Counted from the stretch's first letter, positions 1 through 8,708 are shown. The stretch: 64,000 nt of DNA from Catalinimonas sp038039535 (GCF_038039535.1 NZ_JBBPHP010000027.1:28567-92566); one strand, 5' to 3'. Translations and numbers: made by a program. The notes: generated by a model not told the origin, from the sequence alone.

Positions 1-1
1 A

Positions 2-412
2 TGGGTTGGTAAGACTGCCTATGCCTGGGTAGGAGATAAGGGTATTCAACGTATACGCTACAATGGGGGTACGCCTATGGATGTGCTACGTATGAATGTA
101 ACGTCCAATGGGTTTGACCTTACTTTTACACGTCCGGTAAATCTTAAGCTGGCTTCTGATCGCAATAATTATCGCATCAATCGCTACTACTATCAATATC
201 ATGCGGACTATGGCTCACCTCGGACCGATGAACAGGCAGTCAAGGTAGATCATGTGATGATTTCAGAAGACAATAAGAAAGTATCTCTGGTACTGGAGGA
301 AATGGTGGCCGGCTATGTGTATGACCTTGAGATTAATAGCCTCGCCTGTGACCAGGGCGTTCCCTTAATCAATAAACGTATGTTTTATACGCTCAACAAT
401 CTGCCTGACTGA
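2..412 (+). CDS. C-terminal part of a secreted dehydrogenase-like protein (5' end outside window)
   Basis: The frame is open from the window edge to the stop at 410-412, so only the last ~136 residues are present and the internal ATG at 77 is not a real start. The visible part has the pattern GFDLTFTRPV, then YQYHADYGSP, and ends in FYTLNNLP. From memory, this is the C-terminal beta-rich tail of large Bacteroidetes secreted proteins that combine a PQQ/sorbosone-dehydrogenase-like propeller with haem or ThuA domains. No catalytic residues are in view, so the enzymatic class is inference from the tail only. Confidence 0.55.
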   Translation, partial: WVGKTAYAWVGDKGIQRIRYNGGTPMDVLRMNVTSNGFDLTFTRPVNLKLASDRNNYRINRYYYQYHADYGSPRTDEQAVKVDHVMISEDNKKVSLVLEEMVAGYVYDLEINSLACDQGVPLINKRMFYTLNNLPD

Positions 413-448
413 TAGTGCAGGAAAAGTAGCTGCGGTTTTTTTTAAAGA

Positions 449-1126
449 TTACCTTCTGGCAAGAGCTACGATATCCCGCACTTCCAGAATGTGTTTTTCG
501 TAGCCCTTTTGGGTAGCATGAATCATGGCTTGGCCAAGCTCCTTGAGTGAGCAAATGTATTTGGGAGCGATTTTTCTTAAGATAGGCGTGAGCCAGTTGA
601 TGTACTTATAGTATTTGATATTTTTCATACCCTTAGTAGGTTCCAGAAATCCCGGGCGAAAGTTATATACTGCTTTGAAAGGCAGTTTCATCAGGTCGTT
701 TTCTGTTTTCCCTTTTACCCTGGCCCACATAATCTTTCCCTGCTCTGTACTGTCAGTACCCGCCCCTGATATATAGCAGAATGTCATCTCTGGATTATGC
801 TTTGAAAGTATCTTTGCAGCATGCATAGTAAGCTCGTAGGTGAGATGATAATAATCAGCTTCTTTTTTGCCAACTGAGGAAACGCCCAGACAAAAAAAGC
901 AGGCATGGTAGCCAGTAAGCTGATCTTTAATAGGAGAAAGGTCAAAAAAGTCAGTATGAATAATTTCTTTGAGTTTGGAATGACTTACTCCACAGCTTTT
1001 TCTGTTGATCACCAATACTTCTTCTACAGCTTCATGCTGTAAACATTCAATCAGCACACCTTCGCCAACCATGCCGGTAGCGCCAGTGATGATAACTTTT
1101 AGATGATGCTGATCAGGGTAATCCAT
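449..1126 (-). CDS. Atypical SDR / NAD(P)-binding Rossmann-fold oxidoreductase
   Basis: 225 residues with an N-terminal beta strand and the nucleotide-binding motif GATGMVG at residues 15-21. This is the TGATGxxG signature of atypical short-chain dehydrogenases (NAD-dependent epimerase/HTATIP2-like group). The middle holds YISGAGTDST followed by MWARVKGKTEN, the usual position of the Tyr/Lys pair; here the Tyr position of YxxxK appears to be Trp, so classic SDR catalysis is doubtful. No signal peptide, so cytoplasmic. It is convergent with the preceding gene. Substrate unknown. Confidence 0.8.
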   Translation of the reverse strand: MDYPDQHHLKVIITGATGMVGEGVLIECLQHEAVEEVLVINRKSCGVSHSKLKEIIHTDFFDLSPIKDQLTGYHACFFCLGVSSVGKKEADYYHLTYELTMHAAKILSKHNPEMTFCYISGAGTDSTEQGKIMWARVKGKTENDLMKLPFKAVYNFRPGFLEPTKGMKNIKYYKYINWLTPILRKIAPKYICSLKELGQAMIHATQKGYEKHILEVRDIVALARR

Positions 1127-1150
1127 AAAACCAGTGATTAGAGAGAGGGA

Positions 1151-1300
1151 TTATGCATGCTTCCTCCTGCCTAAGATACGCTTTTTTTGCTTTATCATTT
1201 TTTTCAACTTTCTCTTCTTGAACTTACCAAGAAGAATGATCACAAGGATGATCATAAAAAAAATTAACCATCCGATGATTATGATATTAGAGAGACTCAT
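1151..1300 (-). CDS. Small single-span membrane protein, hypothetical
   Basis: From the ATG at 1300 the frame gives about 49 residues: a hydrophobic segment (SNIIIIGWLIFFMIILVIILLG) followed by a very basic Lys/Arg-rich tail, the layout of a single-pass membrane protein with a cytoplasmic basic end. An alternative in-frame ATG at 1345 adds 15 residues that do not look like a signal. It lies 24 bases upstream of the SDR gene on the same strand and could be co-transcribed with it. No family recognised. Confidence 0.4.
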   Translation of the reverse strand: MSLSNIIIIGWLIFFMIILVIILLGKFKKRKLKKMIKQKKRILGRRKHA

Positions 1301-1345
1301 GTGACTTATTAATGCACTTGCTCTCCATTTTACGTAAGAATACAC

Positions 1346-1694
1346 TCACAAGACAGTAAATGTAATGTAGTTTAGTAAATTAAACTATTGCAATATTTTT
1401 TAGGCTATTAAGGAGTTAATCGTTTTTGTATAGTAATAATTTGTCTCTCTTAAATTGCATCTAAATCCATTTCATGAGAGTGAATTGAATGAAATAAATT
1501 CATGATCATCCTTTTGAGTCTTTCAAGGTTAAATGATGATTTTACTGCCTTTCAATTGATATTAATCAAAGTATAAACACTTATTTATTTTTAGGTTTTG
1601 ACAGTGTTCAACTTAAAAACCTATACCTTACAAAATAATACTAAGGTTTTACACGTAGTTCTCTTATCCATTACAACTTAACAGAACTTCAGGT
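1346..1694. other. Intergenic region, AT-rich, divergent promoters expected
   Basis: About 350 bases between a leftward small gene and the rightward TlpA-like gene. The sequence is AT-rich with no open frame of note and no repeat. It must hold promoters for both directions, but I cannot place a convincing Bacteroidetes -33/-7 pair. Confidence 0.5.
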
Positions 1695-2843
1695 ATGATA
1701 CGCTCAATCTTTCCAATAGCTGCTTTTTTACTTTTATGGATACCCAGTTCAATCCTCTATGCCCAGGAGAGTAAGCTTAATTCCTTTGCAATAGAAGGTA
1801 GTATTAATGCTGATACGGGTACGCTAGTATTAATGCCTTTATATGATACAGACTTCTACCCTGAGGATGTTGAAAAGGTTCAGGCCAGAGTCGAAAATAA
1901 TAAGGTTCACTTCAGTGGAAGTATGCCTTATCCCATGGGCTTTACCCTGCAATATGAAAATAGCTATGCTTCCCGGCTCTTTGTCGTAGAACCCGGACAA
2001 CAATCCATTACTATCAATCTTGAGGCGAATAGAGAAGTGCCAGAAGTAACTAACCAGGCAATGCGAGAATATCAAAATGATTATTTGAAAGCCTTTGAAA
2101 CGATAACCCAAAGAAGAAACCGATATGACGAAAGGCGGGCCAGCCTGCGGCAAAAATATCAGGATGATATACCTGATGAGGTTGCGCTTGAACTTGAAAA
2201 GGAATACAAAAGTATATATGCCCAAAGTGACAGCCTGCTGATGCAATATGTAGCTGATCATCCTGATTCCTATCTGGCACTGTGGAAACTGGTGGAGCTT
2301 TTCGGTTTTGTAGGATATGAAGATATTTATGTCTCAGCTTATGCGCACTTTTCGGATGCGCTAAAAAATACCTATACGGGAAAAGTGCTGGGCGAGAAGC
2401 TACAGGTAGCAGCCAAGCTTGCGCAGGGAAAACCCTTCCCCACTATGGAGACAGTGGATACCGACTTGCAGGAGTACCTCATCAGCTATACAGATTTCAC
2501 CAAAAATCAGTACACTTTTGTAGACTTCTGGTATAGCAACTGCAGCCCCTGTATTGCACAGTTTCCACACCTGCGGGAAACCTATGAGAAGTATCGCGAG
2601 CAGGGTTTTGAAATCGTAGGCATCTCTACCGACCGCATCAGGTACCAGGACATGTGGATGAAAGCCATTGAAAGATTTGAATTGGTATGGCCGCAGTACT
2701 GGGACAAAGATGGCAAAGAGTCCGCGGCTTTAGCCATCAATAGGTTTCCCACAAACTATCTGCTGGACAGTGAAGGAAAAATCATTGCCAAAGACCTGCG
2801 GCCTGTAGAACTGGAGCAATTTCTGGCAGAGAATATCAGATAA
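1695..2843 (+). CDS. TlpA-like thioredoxin-fold secreted protein (DUF4369-like N-terminus)
   Basis: 382 residues with a signal peptide (hydrophobic core residues 7-20, cleavage near SILYAQE). Residues ~30-100 are a beta-rich region typical of the DUF4369 domain that precedes TlpA domains in Bacteroidetes. Residues ~115-180 are charged and helical. The C-terminal thioredoxin fold carries FVDFWYSNCSPC with the redox pair C283-C286, followed by the cis-Pro region RFPTNYLLD. The family acts in the periplasm in disulfide reduction or thiol stress; the partner is unknown. Monocistronic, with a convergent neighbour. Confidence 0.85.
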   Translation: MIRSIFPIAAFLLLWIPSSILYAQESKLNSFAIEGSINADTGTLVLMPLYDTDFYPEDVEKVQARVENNKVHFSGSMPYPMGFTLQYENSYASRLFVVEPGQQSITINLEANREVPEVTNQAMREYQNDYLKAFETITQRRNRYDERRASLRQKYQDDIPDEVALELEKEYKSIYAQSDSLLMQYVADHPDSYLALWKLVELFGFVGYEDIYVSAYAHFSDALKNTYTGKVLGEKLQVAAKLAQGKPFPTMETVDTDLQEYLISYTDFTKNQYTFVDFWYSNCSPCIAQFPHLRETYEKYREQGFEIVGISTDRIRYQDMWMKAIERFELVWPQYWDKDGKESAALAINRFPTNYLLDSEGKIIAKDLRPVELEQFLAENIR

Positions 2844-2883
2844 TGGCGCTCTGCCGAAGACGCTAAAGGGTTTCGCAGAGTAT

Positions 2884-3882
2884 CTACTTACCGCTTTGCT
2901 TTTGATATGCCTCTACCTTTCGGAACATATCCCCAAAGATGGGGTCACGATGTAAGTAGGTTGCTACTCTATACAAAGGTCGCGTATTGTCAAAGCTGTA
3001 GGTCTGCTGATCGGTGAGTATGGGGGTATGCAGGAGTTCAGTTTCAAACCAGTTGGAATTGATCACATAAGCGACTGCCGAAATATCCCAGATCACCTTT
3101 GACCAGGCATAATGCTCTTCATGATAGTCCTTAAATATCTCTACCAGATAATCACCGATGGCTCCCTGCCCCAGCAGATGCTTTTCAATCTCCGGTACAG
3201 TAGTGAGCAGGTGTGAAGTAACCGGCTGCGTAGGTAACTGTATCAGCGGAACACCGGAATCAAAAATTACCTGCGAAGAAATCATATCCTGTTGCAGATT
3301 AAACTCGCTGGCCCTGCGCCACTGCAATCCTTTGCCTCCCAGCCAGACCACTACAATCTTGTTAATGATCTCCGGTTCCATCAGAATGGCTGAGGCTACA
3401 TTGGTAGGCGCACCTACTGCCAGCACGTATAGCGGTTCGCTGGAAGCCATCGCTCTTTCTACCAGATCTTTGGCGGCATCACTTTGGATAGGTTGGTCTA
3501 CGCTTTGTAGAAAAGCATCGGAGCCTTTGTACACAAAATTATCGGGAGACTTACCCAGTTTATCCAGCAGGCGCAGTATCTCCTCATAACTTTTCTCCAT
3601 ACCATCGGCCGGACTGGTGGAACGATTGTTGAGATAGGGCGCGGCATAAATCGCTTCTACATCAAGCTTGTCGGGTGAGAGTAAAGCATAGACGACCGCA
3701 AACTGATCATCAATCTCATTATAGGTATCAGTATCCAGCACCATCCGGATCTTTCCCTCCGGTGCCTGCAGGCGTTCCAGACGGATCTGATCAGAGAGTT
3801 GGGGATACGATTGTGCTGAGGAAAATGAATAATGAAACAGTAAAGCAATGGAAATCAGTACAGTAGTGAATTGTGCCTTCAT
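2884..3882 (-). CDS. Secreted nucleoside hydrolase (IunH family)
   Basis: 332 residues with an N-terminal signal peptide ending near SSAQ. The family fingerprint is clear: VLDTDTYNEIDDQFA with calcium-binding D50, D52, D58 and D59, and later IWLGGKG-like and WDISAVAY segments that place the fourth Asp. The enzyme hydrolyses N-ribosidic bonds of nucleosides. The signal peptide puts it in the periplasm or at the cell surface, as in Bacteroidetes scavenging homologues. Length is close to the usual 310-330. Convergent with the TlpA-like gene. Confidence 0.88.
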   Translation of the reverse strand: MKAQFTTVLISIALLFHYSFSSAQSYPQLSDQIRLERLQAPEGKIRMVLDTDTYNEIDDQFAVVYALLSPDKLDVEAIYAAPYLNNRSTSPADGMEKSYEEILRLLDKLGKSPDNFVYKGSDAFLQSVDQPIQSDAAKDLVERAMASSEPLYVLAVGAPTNVASAILMEPEIINKIVVVWLGGKGLQWRRASEFNLQQDMISSQVIFDSGVPLIQLPTQPVTSHLLTTVPEIEKHLLGQGAIGDYLVEIFKDYHEEHYAWSKVIWDISAVAYVINSNWFETELLHTPILTDQQTYSFDNTRPLYRVATYLHRDPIFGDMFRKVEAYQKQSGK

Positions 3883-4061
3883 AAGTATAGTATAGGTTGT
3901 GTAGTATGGTAGAATTATTAATGCGTATTCAAAATAAAGAAATTATCCGCTAATCCTATGGCATCCTGTATAGCTTTTTTTGCCTTAAATTCGCCCTTCA
4001 TGAAATACATAACATTGCGCATTGCTGCCTTGACTATCTTACATTAAAGGCAAAAGCGATT
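3883..4061. other. Intergenic region upstream of the 42-bp array
   Basis: No open frame of note. It contains the upstream region of the leftward nucleoside hydrolase gene. The periodic array starts at its right edge. Confidence 0.4.
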
Positions 4062-4481
4062 AAAACACGCTTCATCGCATTGGCCCATTGACAGATCAAC
4101 AGTGATATATTACATGAGCGAGCAGAAAAATGACAGATGAATGGTGATCTATTACATGTGCGCGGGGAAAACATACAGATGAACGTTTATCTATTACATG
4201 AAGCATGAAATAAATAGCATATCACCGTTTATCTATGAGTTGTCAGATGAAATAAAGTATAGATAACCGTTGATATATAAGTTGAACGGTCAAATAAACT
4301 ATAGATAAGCCATTATCTATGAGTTGAACTGCCAAACAAACAATGGATAAGCTCTTATCTATGTTCTGTACGACGAAACGAACCACAAATCAGCGCTTAT
4401 CTGTGAGTTGGCACAGCAAAAAAGCTACAGCAAAGCCCTTTTCTATGGGTTGAAGTCTAGGAAAAGAGATAGCGTGACTAT
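4062..4481. repeat. Array A: ~10 degenerate units with an exact 42-bp period
   Basis: The landmark TATCTATgAGTTG (or GATCTATTACATG) starts at 4104, 4146, 4188, 4230, 4272, 4314, 4356, 4398 and 4440, always 42 bp apart without a single indel. A tenth, more diverged unit precedes it (tail TGACAGATCAACAG at 4089). Unit junctions form dyads, for example ATAGATAA-GCCA-TTATCTAT at 4301-4320 and GATAAG-CT-CTTATC nearby. Stops occur in all three forward frames of the units, so it does not encode a 14-residue protein repeat. 42 bp is four turns of B-DNA, which would put each dyad on the same helix face. Function unknown. Confidence 0.85.
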
Positions 4482-4636
4482 ATATGTAATCAATGGGAGC
4501 CTCTTGAGCTACCATGTAGCGCCTCCCTCATTACCCAGTAGGCTCACATGTGTTGAAATCAACTTGCCGCATGGCTTATGCTATTTATAGCTTAACCATC
4601 AAGCTGAAAGCTTGATGCGTATATATCATCCACAAG

Positions 4637-4666
4637 TTATGCTTCGCTAAACTTGCGGGAGGGAGG
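4637..4666 (-). repeat. Dispersed repeat R1 (copy 1)
   Basis: Reverse-strand copy of the short repeat whose core is CCCGCAAGTTTAGCGAAG followed by CATAA. Other copies lie at 6345-6373, 7332-7363 and, partial, 37300-37325. All are between genes. Confidence 0.75.
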
Positions 4667-4792
4667 CTATACAGTTTAAAAAAGATCTAAAATCTATTAG
4701 ATTGGTACTAAAGATGCAATGTAGATAAAGTGCATTGTGCACATTATACAGATGTTCTCAGCAATCAAAAAAACAAGCAAAACGCAACCTGA

Positions 4793-5419
4793 ATGAAAAA
4801 ATCACTTCCAATTTTAATCTCTATTCTAATATTAAGTTGTCAGAATGAACCAAAGGTTAATATTCAAAAAATAAAGTTTGAATTAGATAGTATAATGGTA
4901 TTAGACCAAAAACATAGGAATGAATTAAATTCTTTATATTTAGAGTTTGGCCTCGAATCAAGTGAGTTTCAAGAAGTATTTGTAAAACAACATTTGATTG
5001 ATTCAATGAATGTAATTTATGTGGAAAGCCTAATTAAAAAATTAGGTAAATATCCAGGTAATTCATTGTTAGGACATTCTACTGGCAAGGTAGCATTCTT
5101 TGTTTTGCAGCACTCATCCGAAGAAATTCAGCTAAAATATCTTGACCTAATATTAGAAGCAGCAGAAAGTAATGAACTCGATAAAGGTTCTGCTGCTATG
5201 TATCATGATAGGTGTTTAATGTATAAGGGAGAACCTCAAATTTATGGTACGCAAATACGTAGTAGAGAATTTCTTGATAGTTTAATTGGTGAGAACAAAC
5301 GAGAATTTTATTTGCACCCAATTAAAGATACCGTAAAAATAGATTCGGTTAGAATGTGGAATGGTTTAATACCACTTGAAGAATATTTAATTTCATTTGG
5401 CTTAAGTAGATGGAATTGA
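4793..5419 (+). CDS. DUF6624-family lipoprotein
   Basis: 208 residues. The N-terminus is a lipoprotein signal with lipobox LILSC, lipidated Cys at residue 16. The body shows the DUF6624 pattern: D..hr.el near residue 40, then FFVLQHSS around 100-110, and DR...YKGEPQIYGTQ near 140-155. Proteins of this family are small, often surface-exposed in Bacteroidetes, and have no known activity. The coding sequence is clearly AT-richer than its neighbours and sits between repeats, which suggests an accessory, transferred gene. It stands alone. Confidence 0.75.
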   Translation: MKKSLPILISILILSCQNEPKVNIQKIKFELDSIMVLDQKHRNELNSLYLEFGLESSEFQEVFVKQHLIDSMNVIYVESLIKKLGKYPGNSLLGHSTGKVAFFVLQHSSEEIQLKYLDLILEAAESNELDKGSAAMYHDRCLMYKGEPQIYGTQIRSREFLDSLIGENKREFYLHPIKDTVKIDSVRMWNGLIPLEEYLISFGLSRWN

Positions 5420-5596
5420 AAAGCCGGCTGAGAACATCAGCTATCCACAACCGGTCCGAAAATAGAGCGTAATCGTTCATCGCTCCAACGACAGAAAATT
5501 ACAATTTAAATGAAAAGCGCAAACAAGGCCCGGTAAGATGGCTAGCCTTGGCGTTAGCCACGAGCGGAATTGAATTGAAATGATTATCTTAGCTTT

Positions 5597-5803
5597 ATGA
5601 CTGACATAGATATATACATCAAACTGGCAAGCCTACCCGATGACCAGAAAAAAGAGGTTGGTGATTTCGTTGAATTCTTAAGATCAAAAACAATTGCTGT
5701 TGAGAAGTCAAAAACTCAAAGAAAAGCAGGATTAGCGAAAGGACTTATCCAAATGAAGGAAGGGTTTGATGATCCTTTGGAAGATTTTAAAGAATATATG
5801 TAA
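5597..5803 (+). CDS. DUF2281-type antitoxin of a VapBC-like pair
   Basis: 68 residues: an amphipathic N-terminal helix with LPDDQKKEVGDFVEFLRSK, the DUF2281 pattern, then a charged linker and a C-terminal tail ending in DPLEDFKEYM, which is the usual toxin-wrapping end. The stop codon overlaps the start of the PIN toxin in TAATG, so the two are translationally coupled. The expected role is to bind and neutralise the downstream PIN RNase and to repress the operon. Surrounded by repeat-rich DNA. Confidence 0.8.
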   Translation: MTDIDIYIKLASLPDDQKKEVGDFVEFLRSKTIAVEKSKTQRKAGLAKGLIQMKEGFDDPLEDFKEYM

Positions 5804-6189
5804 TGAATCTATTAGTGGATACCCACGCAGTCATCTGGTTTATCACAGAAGATGATCAGTTGCCCATAAATGTAAAAAAACTAATTGAAGATGCTACAAA
5901 CACTTGTTTTGTGAGCATCGCATCGCTTTGGGAGATGGGAATCAAATACTCACTAGGCAAATTAGACTTAAAAGCTGACTTAAAAAGAATATTTGAGCTG
6001 ATTGATCAAAGTGGATTGACCATATTGCCCATTACACCTACACATATCCTGACGAACTCATCCTTAAATTTTCATCATCGTGATCCATTTGATAGATTAA
6101 TCATAGCTCAGGCTAAAAGCGAAGGATTAACATTGATTTCAAAGGATGATGAGTTCAAAGATTATAACATTAATCTGATTTGGAAGTGA
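5803..6189 (+). CDS. PIN-domain toxin (VapC-like RNase)
   Basis: 128 residues, full PIN domain length. The acidic centre is visible: D6 in LLVDTHAVIW, E44 in SLWEMGIKYSLGKL, D94 and D97 in HHRDPFDRLIIAQA, and D115 near the end. This is the PhoH/VapC-type subclass with the LxVDTHxxIW start. The family cleaves RNA in a Mg-dependent manner. It overlaps the antitoxin stop by one base. All catalytic residues are intact, so the toxin is probably active. Confidence 0.88.
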   Translation: MNLLVDTHAVIWFITEDDQLPINVKKLIEDATNTCFVSIASLWEMGIKYSLGKLDLKADLKRIFELIDQSGLTILPITPTHILTNSSLNFHHRDPFDRLIIAQAKSEGLTLISKDDEFKDYNINLIWK

Positions 6190-6513
6190 TGAAAGCTAGC
6201 GCTGAACAAAACACATCCGGAATCCTAGCAAAATGAACTGGTATAATTGTTGCACTAAGTAGTGATATTGAAACTCAATACTAATTAGGCAAACAATCCC
6301 GGCCTGAGATTGGCATTGGCCTTCAGCGAAGCATAAATCTTGCCCCCCTCCCGCAAGTTTAGCGGAGCATAAATGTGGTAAACATGCCGTAAGTTTGATA
6401 ACTTACACATCTTCTACAAACTGCATTTACAAAATCAGAGATCAGACTAAAATATATTGTTCCCGTCAGCCACACGATTAAGTGAAGCAATAGATTTGGT
6501 TAAAGAAAATGAT
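6190..6513. other. Intergenic region with repeat fragments
   Basis: Between the PIN toxin and the TonB-like gene. It holds R1 at 6345-6373 and a second partial copy of its right half (CAGCGAAGCATAAAT) at 6324. No gene recognised. Confidence 0.5.
6345..6373 (+). repeat. Dispersed repeat R1 (copy 2)
   Basis: Forward copy with core CCCGCAAGTTTAGCGGAG and CATAA. It carries one G for A change relative to the 7332 copy. Preceded by a run of C. Confidence 0.75.
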
Positions 6514-7248
6514 ATGAGATTCATTATACCAACATTTTTACTCCTACAGGTTTTCACTGCCTTCAATGTATCTGCTGTTCCATCTGATTCTACAGCCATC
6601 ATTGCCGAATGGTGTAGGCAACAACGTATTTTTTTTGAACAGGCTAACTACCGTAAAGCTGCACTATACTATGATTCTCTGGATAATGTATTTCCCGATA
6701 CAGTGGCTAACGAAATACCTGACTTTGAATTTGGTATCAGCGAGCCTATTGCACCCTTCGGCTTAGTAACACCTGAGCCAATTGATTATAAAGTTTGCTA
6801 CATGGGGAACATTAGTTATCAGAAACTAGCGGAACAGGCTGACTCAAAAGAGCAACAGAAATTTAATCAACGGGCTGAACAAATATATGATAAGGGCGTG
6901 AGGCTGTATGGTGCATTACAAATGATGCAGGAACTACATAATGATAAATTGTATGAGTCATACGAGAAGCAACCGCACCCAATCCCTGATTATGCTACAT
7001 TTTATGCATCTATTGAAAACAGTATAAAGTATCAGGCAAGTTTAGTTGAAGGCAAAGTATTTATTCAATTTATCGTTGAGAAGGATAGTAGTATAAGATA
7101 TACTCATATAGTCAAAGGAGTTCATGAATATTATAATGAGCAGGTAAGCAAATTCATGAAATCTAGCCAATGGGTGCCTGCTCAACTAAAAGGAAAACCC
7201 GTAAGGTCAATCTTGACGATTCCTATTCCAATTAAGAATGACCGTTGA
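6514..7248 (+). CDS. Secreted protein with TonB C-terminal-like domain
   Basis: An upstream ATG at 6457 adds 19 polar residues; the ATG at 6514 gives a proper signal peptide (MRFIIPTFLLLQVFTAFNVSAV) and is preferred. The protein is then about 244 residues. The middle is helical. The last ~80 residues read KVFIQFIVEKDSSIRYTHIVKGVHEYYN...W.PAQLKGKPVRSILTIPI, matching the TonB_C fold (G.V...F.V...G.......G.......A.......W.P....G.PV...). There is no TonB transmembrane-proline architecture, so this is one of the stand-alone secreted TonB_C proteins of Bacteroidetes. Function unknown. Confidence 0.7.
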   Translation: MRFIIPTFLLLQVFTAFNVSAVPSDSTAIIAEWCRQQRIFFEQANYRKAALYYDSLDNVFPDTVANEIPDFEFGISEPIAPFGLVTPEPIDYKVCYMGNISYQKLAEQADSKEQQKFNQRAEQIYDKGVRLYGALQMMQELHNDKLYESYEKQPHPIPDYATFYASIENSIKYQASLVEGKVFIQFIVEKDSSIRYTHIVKGVHEYYNEQVSKFMKSSQWVPAQLKGKPVRSILTIPIPIKNDR

Positions 7249-7573
7249 CCATTACCCTTTTCTTAAAATATTCATTCAGGTAGGTGTTTAGCGAAGCGCC
7301 ACACATATTCCGAATGTACTTTCTTGCCTATCCTCCTCCCGCAAGTTTAGCGAAGCATAACTTGTTCTAAATATGCAATACGCTATAACCCAATCTAACC
7401 ATAACACTATAACACCCTAACACCAGAAGCCGACTCAAGTATTTTGCTCCCTCCACCTCACACAAGATTAAGCGAAGCAGATCCTCTAGTTACAAGACTT
7501 AATTTATCCCTCAAGCGACCAAACATTTCTATGCAACAAAGCCTTACCTCTCTATTTACATATAAAATAAGAG
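7249..7573. other. Intergenic region with dispersed repeats
   Basis: Holds R1 copy 3 at 7332-7363 and, around 7390-7425, one copy of the AACACTATAACACCCTAAC motif that is tandemly amplified at 8529-8632. A degenerate R1-like string with AAGATTAAGCGAAGCAG lies at ~7460. No gene seen. Confidence 0.6.
7332..7363 (+). repeat. Dispersed repeat R1 (copy 3)
   Basis: The most complete copy: CTCCTCCCGCAAGTTTAG then CGAAGCATAACTT. The end AAGTTATGCTTCG of the 4637 copy is its exact reverse complement. Confidence 0.75.
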
Positions 7574-8341
7574 ATGTTTGATCATAAAAGCGGAGCTTAC
7601 CTACTGACTGATGATGTCAAATTATATTATGAAACGCAGGGCAATTCCGATAACCTACCCTTACTCTTTCTGCATGGCGGGCTGAGGCATATGGCAACGC
7701 TGAACCCTCTGGCTCAAAGTCTGGCCGAAAATTATTACCTGATTGGCCTGGACAGCCGGGGACAGGGTAAGTCCGAACTGGGTACACGTCCTCTTACCTA
7801 CCAAATGATGGAGGAAGATGCGCTGAAGCTTCTCAATCATCTGAACCTCAACAAAGTATCTATCCTGGGGCATAGCGATGGAGGCATCATTGCCTACCGC
7901 ATAGCTGCCCGCCATCCTGAACAGGTAGTTCGACTGATCACCATCGGCTCCAGAGCAAAAGTGGAGCAGGGCAGGCCCAACTGGCAGGAGTTTATGCAAC
8001 TGGAACCTAAGCAGATGGAAAAGAATATGCCTGAGCTGGTAAAAGATTATCAAAGGCTGAGTCCGAATCCCCGCCTTGATCAATTGTGTGTGATGTTTCG
8101 CAGTTTATGGATGGATGGCTCGGATAGCGGTCATCCGGGAGAAAGAGTGCAGTCTATCCTGGCACCCAGCCTGCTGCTTCGGGGCAGCGAGGATGATTTT
8201 CTATCTTCCGAAGCGCTGCGCGATAACCAGACCATGATACCCAATAGTGAAATGGCCGAAATTCCCAATGCAAAACATGATGTAGCATTGGAGAACCCTG
8301 ACGTTGCGAACGCAGTCATTCGGAAATTCCTGAAAGCTTAA
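7574..8341 (+). CDS. Alpha/beta hydrolase
   Basis: 255 residues, no signal peptide, so cytoplasmic. It has the oxyanion segment LLFLHGGLRH, the strand IGLDSRGQGKS, the nucleophile elbow GHSDGG with Ser101, an acid in LLLRGSEDDFLS, and catalytic His235 in NAKHDVALENP. This is the canonical order for alpha/beta hydrolases of the proline iminopeptidase, dienelactone and haloperoxidase-like group. The substrate cannot be told from sequence. It stands alone between repeat-bearing spacers. Confidence 0.88.
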   Translation: MFDHKSGAYLLTDDVKLYYETQGNSDNLPLLFLHGGLRHMATLNPLAQSLAENYYLIGLDSRGQGKSELGTRPLTYQMMEEDALKLLNHLNLNKVSILGHSDGGIIAYRIAARHPEQVVRLITIGSRAKVEQGRPNWQEFMQLEPKQMEKNMPELVKDYQRLSPNPRLDQLCVMFRSLWMDGSDSGHPGERVQSILAPSLLLRGSEDDFLSSEALRDNQTMIPNSEMAEIPNAKHDVALENPDVANAVIRKFLKA

Positions 8342-8370
8342 TGGAATAAGTCTGGTGGTTCTTAGGGCAC

Positions 8371-8383
8371 AAGCGAGACGCTT
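8371..8383. repeat. Dispersed hairpin repeat R2 (copy 1)
   Basis: AAGCG-AGA-CGCTT, a perfect 5-bp stem with a 3-base loop. The same core occurs at 36523, 36565 (GGG loop), 37345 (one change) and 37732. Confidence 0.75.
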
Positions 8384-8528
8384 GCGCTGGTTTAGGTGTA
8401 ATATATTTCTGCGGTCAAATTCTGGAGTGCTTTTAGTGAAGTGCAATGCGTTCCTCCTCATCCTTGATAATGCATAATGTAGTAAGTCAGGTAATTCTTA
8501 GGCCACAAGCGTGATCACCCAATCCAAC

Positions 8529-8632
8529 CCTAACACTATAACACCCTAACACTATAACACCCTAACACTATAACACCCTAACACTATAACACCCTAACAC
8601 CCTAACACTATAACACCCTAACACTATTGCAC
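8529..8632. repeat. 16-bp tandem repeat, ~6.5 copies
   Basis: The unit CCTAACACTATAACAC starts at 8529, 8545, 8561, 8577, 8593 (cut to 8 bp), 8601 and 8617; the last copy is degenerate. Copies are otherwise identical, so the amplification is recent. A single copy lies near 7400 and an inverted related stretch at 29971-29996. Confidence 0.9.
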
Positions 8633-8708
8633 CCCACTTTTATGACTTAACTGATGGAAAAACGGCTTGCTATGCCTATTTTTAGGAATTCACCTAACCT
8701 AACATAGC

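Larger units (their letters stand above)
8342..8708. other. Intergenic region with R2 hairpin and 16-bp tandem repeat
   Basis: No gene. It contains the AAGCGAGACGCTT hairpin at 8371-8383, the 16-bp tandem repeat at 8529-8632, and presumably the promoter of the LVIVD gene next to it. Confidence 0.6.

Noticed and set aside
4062..4481. CRISPR array interpretation of the 42-bp units
   Set aside because: There are no constant repeats with variable spacers; similarity is spread over the whole unit and no cas gene is in the window.
4408..4590. 60-codon open frame at the end of array A
   Set aside because: It begins inside a repeat unit and has no protein-like composition; the array as a whole is full of stops.
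8529..8632. Telomere-like CCCTAA strings
   Set aside because: They are part of a 16-bp unit, internal to the chromosome, and have no terminal structure; chance resemblance.
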